NCBI GenBank assembly: GCA_017504065.1
Contig: JAFVRU010000023.1
Coordinates: 1 to 8,469 of the forward strand
Length of the DNA stretch: 8,469 nt
Origin: Clostridia bacterium
GTDB taxonomy: Bacteria > Bacillota > Clostridia > Christensenellales > Borkfalkiaceae
Reading direction: 5' to 3'
Shown here piece after piece: positions 1 to 5,230 of this stretch. Position 1 is the stretch's first letter. Each line of letters begins with the position of its first letter. The notes beneath the pieces are model-generated. The model worked only from the letters and a program-made list of their open reading frames with translations. It made no database searches and had not been told where the DNA came from. A program made the position numbers and the translations under genes.

Positions 1-152
1 AAAACAAAACGTAAATAATCAATCGTGTTACGGGGACCTTTGTAGAAATACCCGTACGAGGGGTGCCGTTTCTCGTAAACGGGAGTCCTCGACAAAGAAA
101 ATTATTGCGTGATTTTCCGAGCTCGATGGTTTTTTCATCATTCCGTTGGGAC
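1..152. other. Left-edge segment without a convincing gene
   Basis: No recognisable protein or RNA family is seen here. One plus-strand frame is open from base 2 to a TGA at 110-112, so the last 36 codons of a gene entering from the left cannot be excluded. It has no motif I know and overlaps a strong inverted repeat. A short minus-strand frame starting at an ATG pair near 136-141 also reads through the same inverted repeat and looks equally accidental. The segment ends at the terminator at 153-188. Confidence 0.5.
38..97. repeat. Long imperfect inverted repeat / RNA-like hairpin
   Basis: An outer stem pairs CTTTGT (38-43) with ACAAAG (92-97). An inner ten-pair stem joins CCCGTACGAG (51-60) to CTCGT-AA-ACGGG (72-83), with a two-base AA bulge and an 11-base loop (61-71). 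An alternative pairing of GGGGAC (32-37) with GTCCTC (85-90), including one G-U, would exclude the outer stem. It could be a dispersed palindromic repeat, the 3' structured tail of an upstream transcript, or a small RNA. It matches no riboswitch consensus I know. The pairing is seen directly; any function is not. Confidence 0.45.
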
Positions 153-188
153 AAAAAAGAAGAGGCTTGAATGCCTCTTCTTTTTTTT
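153..188. terminator. Rho-independent terminator, probably bidirectional
   Basis: A perfect eight-pair stem GAAGAGGC (159-166) / GCCTCTTC (173-180) closes a six-base loop. On the minus strand it is followed by six Ts (complement of 153-158) and begins seven bases after the tRNA CCA end, so it should terminate the tRNA-Glu transcript. On the plus strand it is followed by eight Ts (181-188), so it could also stop any transcript entering from the left. The plus-strand T run touches the last base of the tRNA CCA. Confidence 0.85.
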
Positions 189-262
189 GGTGACCCCAAC
201 GGGACTCGAACCCATGTTACCACCGTGAAAGGGTGGTGTCTTAACCGCTTGACCATGGGGCC
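188..262 (-). tRNA. tRNA-Glu (anticodon UUC)
   Basis: The minus strand folds as a full cloverleaf. The acceptor stem is GGCCCCA (262-256) with TGGGGTC (198-192), including one G-T pair. A D-arm follows. The anticodon stem CCACC/GGTGG encloses the loop CTTTCAC, which gives anticodon TTC at 229-227. There is a four-base variable loop, then a T-arm with loop TTCGAGT. The discriminator is A (191) and CCA is encoded (190-188). It decodes GAA/GAG. It stands alone between its own promoter and terminator, divergent from the ATPase operon. The identity is firm because both the anticodon and the fold are clear. Confidence 0.97.
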
Positions 263-300
263 ACTTGTTTGTAAAACTGCTTTATGCAAAGTACTTGTCG

Positions 301-329
301 AGTATAGCACTTTTGAATACGTTTGTCAA
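301..329 (-). promoter_or_regulatory. Promoter of tRNA-Glu
   Basis: Read on the minus strand, TTGACA (329-324) and TATACT (306-301) are separated by exactly 17 bases. This is a near-perfect housekeeping sigma promoter. Transcription should start near 294, giving a 5' leader of about 30 bases to be removed by RNase P before the mature tRNA end at 262. Confidence 0.88.
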
Positions 330-347
330 TCATTTCCGATCGGTTTT

Positions 348-377
348 ATGAAAAAAAACTTTTTTTTATTTTTTCAT
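348..377. repeat. AT-rich palindrome between divergent promoters
   Basis: ATGAAAAAA (348-356) is the exact inverted copy of TTTTTTCAT (369-377). Between them lie two further As, one C, eight Ts and one A. It sits between the two -35 boxes, nearer the ATPase promoter, and ends six bases before that -35. Long A/T tracts at this position resemble UP elements that bind the RNA polymerase alpha C-terminal domain, or intrinsically bent DNA. Either role is inference. Confidence 0.45.
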
Positions 378-383
378 CAAGCA

Positions 384-412
384 TTGACAAATAATTCCTT
401 TTACGATATAAT
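384..412 (+). promoter_or_regulatory. Promoter of the V-type ATPase operon
   Basis: TTGACA (384-389) and TATAAT (407-412) are both perfect consensus hexamers with an optimal 17-base spacer. The predicted start is near 419, giving a 5' leader of about 58 bases before ntpF. No clear operator or riboswitch is seen. The leader has only a weak GCC/GGC hairpin (431-433 with 447-449). Such a strong promoter suggests high constitutive transcription unless a repressor acts. It is the only clear promoter seen for the whole operon. Confidence 0.88.
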
Positions 413-477
413 TAAAATGTAGGAATTTGTGCCATAATTAGGATAAGGCAAAAAATAACCCTTTTTCGGAGTGCGAT

Positions 478-798
478 ATGACGGAAAATATTATCCAATC
501 GATCACGGCAGCGGAAGCGCAAGCAGCGGAAATGAAACGCGTTGCGCAGGCTCAAGCCGCAACCATTTTTTCGGAAGCGGAAGCGCAGGAGGCAAAACTT
601 ACGGAAGCTTCGATAGAAGCTTGTAAAATGCTCCGTGAAACGCAAATCAAGCAGGCAACCGCAGAAGCGGAAGAAGAATATCGCGCTACCTTGAAAACTA
701 AGGAACGGGAAGCAAAGGAATATTGCTCCGCCGTTTTGCAATCGTCGGAAATTGCCGTCAGCGAAATCGTAAGGAGAATTACCAGTGGCGATCGTTAA
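478..798 (+). CDS. ntpF: V-type ATPase subunit G/H (peripheral stalk, NtpF-like)
   Basis: This 106-residue protein is almost entirely Ala/Glu/Gln/Lys helix, with repeated AEA-type heptads across residues 10-85 and no membrane segment. That matches the small coiled-coil peripheral-stalk subunit called G or H (NtpF in Enterococcus, AhaH in archaea). In the enzyme it pairs with subunit E to hold the A3B3 head still against the membrane stator. The ATG is preceded by GGAG (468-471) six bases upstream. It is the first gene after the promoter, and its last 14 bases overlap the start of ntpI, suggesting translational coupling. Sequence conservation in this family is low, so the call leans on composition, length and operon position. 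These agree well. Confidence 0.9.
   Translation: MTENIIQSITAAEAQAAEMKRVAQAQAATIFSEAEAQEAKLTEASIEACKMLRETQIKQATAEAEEEYRATLKTKEREAKEYCSAVLQSSEIAVSEIVRRITSGDR
771..776 (+). promoter_or_regulatory. Ribosome binding site fixing the GTG start of ntpI
   Basis: AAGGAG lies eight bases before GTG 785-787. The next in-frame ATG (800-802) has no comparable site. The N-terminus obtained from the GTG (MAIVKM) is the usual start of this subunit family, so the GTG is preferred. Confidence 0.85.
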
Positions 799-2773
799 AA
801 TGCGAAAACTCAATTTGATCGCGATGTCCTACGACAAAGACGCTATTTTAGACGCTTTGCAGCGTACGGGCGCGGTAGAGATTACGACGCATGCGGATAC
901 GGCGAATACCGTAGTCCCCGTTTTCGATTGCGAAGAAACGAGAACCAAACTCGCTTCCACGGAAAACGCGTTGTATGCGTTGTGCAAAGCCGTAGACGAT
1001 TACACCAAAGCGATCGGGGAAAAAACGGAGCTTTTAAAGGACGGTTTCGACGTCTCGTATTCGGAGTTCGTTGCCGCCAAAGCTCGAGAACAAGAAGTGG
1101 AAAACGCCGTAGCGTTAATCAACGCGCTCACGGACGAGAAAAATACGTTAACGGGTAACCTTGCGGGTATTCTTCGTCAAAAAAGAACCGCAAGCGTTTA
1201 TTCTATTTTGGAGCAACCGTTTCAAGCGTTCGGCGATACTTCGCACACGCGCGGTCGGTTGGGAATTGTGCCCGTTGCTGCGAAAGAGAATTTGCAAGCC
1301 GCGCTGGACGAGCAACCGCTCTGCGCATATCAACTCCTGAACGTAGCGGACGACGAAGCTTTGTTTTTCGTTTCGACGCATAAGTCGGTTGTTTCGGAAA
1401 CGGACGCGATTTTGTCTGCGTTTGCATTTTCCGATTGTCCGTATTCGGGCGAAAAATCGGGGAAACAAACGTATCGGGAGTTTGCAAAGGAAGAAGAAAG
1501 GCTGCAAAAACGGTTGCAAGAGAACGTGAAAGCGACGTACGAGCTTCGGGAACAGATTCGTCCGCTCAAAATTTATTGCGATTATTTATCCTTTGTTTTG
1601 GAAAAGGAAGAAACGTCGGACAAGCTCCGCGCGACGGAGTGTACCTTCCTTTTGGAAGCGTATTTGCCCTTTGACGCCGAAGAAACGGTCAAGCAAGCGT
1701 TACAAACCGTAACGAAAGCGGCGTATGCGGATTTTTCCGATCCCACGGACGAAGATACTCCGCCGACGTTGTTGCGGAACAACAGGCTCGTGGAGAATTT
1801 CGAGCCGATCACGAATACCTATTCCGCGCCGCATTATCGGGAGTTTGACCCGAACGCGGTCATGGCGTTTTTCTATAGTCTTTTGATGGGCTTTATCATC
1901 GGAGACGCGGGCTACGGCTTGGTGATGGCGCTTGCGGGCGGTTGGCTTTGGTGGAAAGGCAGGCTTCGCCCGACGGGATTATCGCGTTTGGCGGGCGCGT
2001 TCGCGTTCGGCGGCGTGTTCGCGGTGATTTGGGGCGCTTTGTTCAATTCGTTTTTCGGATTCCCCGTATTCGGAACAGGCAATTCGGTCATGCCCGATCC
2101 GCAAAAGGATTTATGGTCGCTTGCGGGGATCGACGTGCCGAGCGTATTGATTATCAGTATGGAAATCGGGATTGTGCAACTGTTCACGGGCTACGTTTGC
2201 CGAGCTGTACAGGAATGGCGGCGCGGGAACGTTGCGGACGGAATTTTCGACGGAATCGTCTGGGCGGTATTCTCGATCGGCGTCGGATTGGCGATCGTCG
2301 GGTTTGTGGACGAAGCCAACGTACCGATTTTAGCGACGGTCGGCGGAATCACGGCAGGCGGGGCGTTGCTCGTTGCCATGCTCACGGCGGGGCGAAAGGA
2401 GAAGTTCGTCGGGAAACTCACGAAAGGGTTCGGCTCGGTATACGGGATTATCAACTACGCGTCGGATATTTTAAGCTACGCGCGTTTATACGGTTTGATG
2501 CTTTCGGGCGCGGTCATCGCGCAGATTATCGCGAACTATAGCGGCGGGTTTATTCTGAGCGGTAACGCGCTACTTGTGGTGCTCGGCGTGTTGTTGCTCG
2601 TAGTCGGCAACGCGTTTAACTTGGTCATGAACCTTTTGGGCGCGTATATTCACGACGCGAGATTGCAGTACGTTGAATTTTACGGTCGGTTCTTCGAAGG
2701 GGACGGGGAGTTGTTCTCGCCGCTCGGTTCGAAGCACAAATATATTTATTTAGTGCCGGAAAAACAAGCTTGA
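785..2773 (+). CDS. ntpI: V-type ATPase subunit I/a (membrane stator)
   Basis: This 662-residue protein has the two-part architecture of subunit a. Residues 1-350 are a soluble, partly coiled-coil domain that binds the peripheral stalks. Residues about 357-620 hold some seven or eight hydrophobic helices forming the ion half-channels beside the NtpK ring. The GDAGYG motif is at 373-378. The SYARL motif at 564-568 carries the essential stator arginine, Arg567. The conserved C-terminal HDARLQYVEF begins at His623 and supplies a second arginine, Arg626. The length is normal for bacterial subunit I. The start is GTG with a strong AAGGAG, overlapping ntpF by 14 bases. The stop is followed by the largest gap in the operon. 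Nothing appears truncated or frameshifted. Confidence 0.97.
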   Translation: MAIVKMRKLNLIAMSYDKDAILDALQRTGAVEITTHADTANTVVPVFDCEETRTKLASTENALYALCKAVDDYTKAIGEKTELLKDGFDVSYSEFVAAKAREQEVENAVALINALTDEKNTLTGNLAGILRQKRTASVYSILEQPFQAFGDTSHTRGRLGIVPVAAKENLQAALDEQPLCAYQLLNVADDEALFFVSTHKSVVSETDAILSAFAFSDCPYSGEKSGKQTYREFAKEEERLQKRLQENVKATYELREQIRPLKIYCDYLSFVLEKEETSDKLRATECTFLLEAYLPFDAEETVKQALQTVTKAAYADFSDPTDEDTPPTLLRNNRLVENFEPITNTYSAPHYREFDPNAVMAFFYSLLMGFIIGDAGYGLVMALAGGWLWWKGRLRPTGLSRLAGAFAFGGVFAVIWGALFNSFFGFPVFGTGNSVMPDPQKDLWSLAGIDVPSVLIISMEIGIVQLFTGYVCRAVQEWRRGNVADGIFDGIVWAVFSIGVGLAIVGFVDEANVPILATVGGITAGGALLVAMLTAGRKEKFVGKLTKGFGSVYGIINYASDILSYARLYGLMLSGAVIAQIIANYSGGFILSGNALLVVLGVLLLVVGNAFNLVMNLLGAYIHDARLQYVEFYGRFFEGDGELFSPLGSKHKYIYLVPEKQA

Positions 2774-2774
2774 G

Positions 2775-2792
2775 AAACGGGAAAAACCGTTT
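2775..2792 (+). promoter_or_regulatory. Small hairpin in the ntpI-ntpK gap
   Basis: AAACGG (2775-2780) pairs with CCGTTT (2787-2792) around a six-base A-rich loop, just after the ntpI stop. It lacks a U run, so it is not a normal terminator. The A-rich bases that follow lead to the strong ntpK ribosome site. It might mark RNA processing or protect the ntpK 5' end; this is speculative. Confidence 0.35.
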
Positions 2793-2820
2793 TGAGAAAT
2801 AAAAAAGAATAAGAAAAATC

Positions 2821-2825
2821 GGAGG
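2821..2825 (+). promoter_or_regulatory. Strong ribosome binding site of ntpK
   Basis: GGAGG, nine bases before ATG 2835, is the fullest Shine-Dalgarno match in the operon. It lies after an unstructured A-rich stretch (about 2795-2820). This fits the need for many NtpK copies per enzyme. Confidence 0.8.
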
Positions 2826-2834
2826 ATTTTATTT

Positions 2835-3293
2835 ATGGGTTACACTATCGCTATGATCGGCATTGCAGCATGCGTGTTGCTTTGCGGGATCGGTTCTTGT
2901 ATCGGTTTGTTCAAGACCAGTACGGCGGCTGCCGGCGTTTTGGGGGAAGAACCCAAGAAGTTCGGTAAAGTCATGGTACTCGTGTTGCTTCCCGCAACGC
3001 AAGGGATCTACGGCTTTATCATCGGCATTATCGCGTCGTGTAGCATTACGCAAACGATGACGACGGCAATGGGTTGGGCTATGGTAGGCGCAGTTTTACC
3101 GATGGCGCTTTCCGGTTTGCTTTCCGCGTATTTCCAAGGCAAATCGGCGGCAAATTGTATTTACGCAGTCGGCAAGCAAGAATCCTTGTCGGGGAAACTC
3201 ATCGTTTATCCCGGTATGATCGAATTCTATGCGATTCTCGGTTTGATCATCTCGATCATGCTCGTAGGGAACGTCGGCGGCTTGATCGCGTAA
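2835..3293 (+). CDS. ntpK: V-type ATPase subunit K/c (rotor ring proteolipid)
   Basis: This 152-residue, highly hydrophobic protein has four membrane helices (about 5-25, 45-70, 80-101 and 123-148) arranged as two related hairpins, the duplicated form of the c subunit. The ion-binding carboxylate is Glu130 in helix 4 (MIEFYA). The equivalent place in helix 2 has a TQG motif instead, leaving one carboxylate per monomer as in other bacterial V-type rings. Leu52, Thr55, Gln56, Tyr59, Gln101 and Glu130 correspond to the E. hirae Na+-site residues Leu61, Thr64, Gln65, Tyr68, Gln110 and Glu139 at a constant offset of nine. This predicts Na+ transport. There is no separate signal peptide; helix 1 starts near residue 4. 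Confidence 0.97.
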   Translation: MGYTIAMIGIAACVLLCGIGSCIGLFKTSTAAAGVLGEEPKKFGKVMVLVLLPATQGIYGFIIGIIASCSITQTMTTAMGWAMVGAVLPMALSGLLSAYFQGKSAANCIYAVGKQESLSGKLIVYPGMIEFYAILGLIISIMLVGNVGGLIA

Positions 3294-3315
3294 GCCTTGC
3301 GATAGGATTGTCGGT

Positions 3316-3885
3316 ATGAGTACGCAACTTGTAGTAGACAGAATACTTTCCGACGCGGCGGCAGAAGCGGAAACGATCGTGAAAGAAGCGGAAAATAAGG
3401 CGCAGAATTTACGCGCCGAAGCTTCCGCGCGCGCTGAAAGCGCGAAAATTGCGACGGAAACGGAGCTGCAAGCCAAACGGGAAAGTATTTTTGAAAAGAA
3501 ACGCGCTTCGGCGCGTTTGGACGGCGCGAAGATTTTGCTCGGGGAAAAACGGAAAACGTTGGACGCGATTTACGCGATGGCGCTTTCCCGTCTGCAAACG
3601 CTCGAAAAGGAAGACTGCTTGCGTTTGACGGCGCGGTTGTTGGAAGCCTATGCGGAAACGGGCGACGAGATCTTTTTCGCTGAAAATTTCGCGTACGTGG
3701 AAGCAGCGGCAAAATTGCCGATCGTTGGGCAAAAATCCTTAAAGATCGCGGAAGAACGCTTGCCGATCGACGGTGGTATGCGCTTGAAAGGCGCAAAAGC
3801 GGACAAGGATTTGTCTTATGGGGCATTGCTTGCCGCAGATCGGGACGAAAATCAAGCGGCGTTGGCTGCAAAGCTCTTTAAATAA
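3316..3885 (+). CDS. ntpE: V-type ATPase subunit E (peripheral stalk)
   Basis: This protein has 189 residues, close to the usual 190-200. Residues 1-95 form a long Ala/Glu/Lys/Arg helix resembling NtpF, with which it pairs in the peripheral stalk. Residues about 96-189 form the globular domain that grips the top of the A3B3 head. The C-terminal GGMRLKG segment followed by LSYGALL matches the 'GG..L..G......S..AL' pattern typical of subunit E. Its ATG follows ntpK by 22 bases, with AGGA at 3304-3307, a weaker ribosome site than that of ntpK. The coding sequence contains a notable UUCG hairpin (3499-3518). The assignment is firm from the C-terminal pattern and operon position. Confidence 0.95.
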   Translation: MSTQLVVDRILSDAAAEAETIVKEAENKAQNLRAEASARAESAKIATETELQAKRESIFEKKRASARLDGAKILLGEKRKTLDAIYAMALSRLQTLEKEDCLRLTARLLEAYAETGDEIFFAENFAYVEAAAKLPIVGQKSLKIAEERLPIDGGMRLKGAKADKDLSYGALLAADRDENQAALAAKLFK

Positions 3886-3902
3886 TCGGAGAGAAACGCA
3901 AA

Positions 3903-4886
3903 ATGGCATCGTATTTGGACGTAACGTACACAAACGGCGTAATCGCCGCAAAAGAAAAATATCTTTTAAAAGATAAAATTTCCCGCTTTTGCGAGTTGAG
4001 CGCAGAAGAAGCTTTCCGCGCGCTTTTGGAAAGCGGATTCGGCGGCGGAGCGGAAACTGCCGTCAGCGTGTACGACTACGAAAAGCTCATTTTGCGTGAA
4101 GAAGAACAATTGGACGCGTTCATACGCGAATACGCTCCGTCGGAAGCGGAGCAAGCGTATTTGCTGTCTTCGCGGGATTTCCACAACGCCAAAGCGTTGG
4201 TCAAAGCGGCGCATTTGCAAACGGATGCGGAGCGCATGCTCGCGTCCGAAGGCTTGCTGTCTTTGGCGGAGCTCCGATCCTGCGTGGAAACGGGGAATTA
4301 CGCCCCGATTCGCGAGAAAAACGCGGAGCTTGCGGAAGCCTGTGAACAGGCGACGGAGTGTTTGAGTGAAGAACCGTCGGGTTCGAAAGTCGGCGAGATT
4401 TTCGAAAAAGCGTTGTATACGTATTTATTCAAGCTCACGAAACGCAAACCCGTTTTGAAAAAGCTTTTGCAGGCGAAAATTGATCGGACGAATATTTTAA
4501 CCGCATTCCGCGCGGCGGACTTGACGGAAGCGACAGAGAAGTATTTGCCGTTTGGAAAACTGACGGAAAAGGAGCTTTCCAAACTGTTCAACGAAGACAT
4601 GGTACGCGTGGAGAAGGAATTTTCCAAAACTCCGTACGGCGAGTTTGTCAAGCTTTGTTTGCGCGCAAAGGAGCAGGGCTTGCCGATGACGCAAGCGGAA
4701 AAACTCCGCGACGGATACGACGTAGCGTTCTTTGCGGAGCGCAAGTACGAGCTGCAAAAAACCGAGCCGTTTTTGTATTACGTGTACCGTCGTAAAACGG
4801 AACACGCAAACGTGCGGATTGTGTTCGTTTGCCTTTTGGCAGGGCAAAGCGAGCAGGAGATCAAGCAACGGCTTCGGGCTTGGTAA
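3903..4886 (+). CDS. ntpC: V-type ATPase subunit C/d (rotor coupling subunit)
   Basis: This 327-residue soluble protein is mostly helical, with no membrane segment or nucleotide-binding motif. It matches subunit C (NtpC; d in eukaryotic naming), a funnel-shaped protein that sits on the NtpK ring and receives the D-F shaft. The N-terminus (ASYLDVTYTN) and the closing block FLYYVYRRKTEHANVRIV, followed by an EIKQRLRAW end, fit the family's conserved C-terminal helix that normally reads like 'PL..Y...KE.E..N.R.I'. The usual length is about 330. It begins 17 bases after ntpE, with GGAGAG at 3888-3893. The sequence is more divergent than the catalytic subunits, but its place between E and F/G in the operon is diagnostic. 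Confidence 0.93.
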   Translation: MASYLDVTYTNGVIAAKEKYLLKDKISRFCELSAEEAFRALLESGFGGGAETAVSVYDYEKLILREEEQLDAFIREYAPSEAEQAYLLSSRDFHNAKALVKAAHLQTDAERMLASEGLLSLAELRSCVETGNYAPIREKNAELAEACEQATECLSEEPSGSKVGEIFEKALYTYLFKLTKRKPVLKKLLQAKIDRTNILTAFRAADLTEATEKYLPFGKLTEKELSKLFNEDMVRVEKEFSKTPYGEFVKLCLRAKEQGLPMTQAEKLRDGYDVAFFAERKYELQKTEPFLYYVYRRKTEHANVRIVFVCLLAGQSEQEIKQRLRAW

Positions 4887-4901
4887 CGGGGGTAAAAAGC
4901 G

Positions 4902-5219
4902 ATGACGGGCAAAACGGCGATCGTCGGAAACGGCGACGGAATTTTAGTATTTAAAGCGGCGGGGGTGGATACGTTCCCCGCGGAAAACGAGAAAAAAGCG
5001 CGAGAAACCATTCGGAAGATCGCGAAAGAATATCAAATTATCTTCGTTACGGAAGACTTGGCGCAACAGTTGACGGAGTTTTTAAAACGGTTCGATGAAG
5101 AACCGTATCCCGTTGTTGTCAGTATTCCGACGGCGGAGAGCTCGGGGTACGGTATGCAGGTGTTAAAGACTGCGATGGAACGCGCGCTCGGGGTGGATAT
5201 TTTATTCAACAAAGACTAA
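4902..5219 (+). CDS. ntpG: V-type ATPase subunit F (central shaft; NtpG in Enterococcus)
   Basis: This 105-residue alpha/beta protein matches subunit F, called NtpG in E. hirae, which binds NtpD to form the rotating central shaft. The evidence is an N-terminal GNGDGILVFKAAGVDTF segment (the family usually has GD.D...GF...G), a central IIFVTEDLA strand-helix, and the C-terminal YPVVVSIPTAESSGYG followed by ALGVDIL. The length is standard. The ribosome site is an unusual run of Gs (4888-4892) in the 15-base gap after ntpC. The TAA stop overlaps the AAAGGAG of ntpA, so translation of ntpG and ntpA is probably coupled. No nucleotide-binding motif is expected or seen. Confidence 0.96.
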   Translation: MTGKTAIVGNGDGILVFKAAGVDTFPAENEKKARETIRKIAKEYQIIFVTEDLAQQLTEFLKRFDEEPYPVVVSIPTAESSGYGMQVLKTAMERALGVDILFNKD

Positions 5220-5230
5220 AGGAGAAAAAT

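Noticed and set aside
2..112. Plus-strand frame open from the left edge to TGA, possibly a gene tail
   Set aside because: It is only 36 codons, has no recognisable motif, and lies over a strong inverted repeat, so the open frame is weak evidence. It cannot be fully excluded because the window begins here.
171..422. 83-residue plus-strand reading frame across the tRNA region
   Set aside because: It reads through the antisense of tRNA-Glu and both promoters, has no ribosome site, and its start lies in the terminator loop.
421..477. Possible riboswitch or attenuator in the ntp leader
   Set aside because: It is only about 58 bases long, AT-rich, with one weak three-to-four-pair stem and no terminator or known aptamer motif.
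412..813. 133-residue minus-strand reading frame opposite ntpF
   Set aside because: It is Phe/Arg/Leu-rich, as expected for the antisense of Ala/Glu/Lys-rich coiled-coil codons, and no promoter or domain supports it. The other long antisense frames, such as 5786-6496, 3227-3871 and 7386-7967, fail for the same reasons.
1942..2541. 199-residue plus-strand frame inside ntpI
   Set aside because: It is an Arg/Gly-rich shadow frame of ntpI produced by GC-rich codons. The ntpI frame carries all the conserved motifs.
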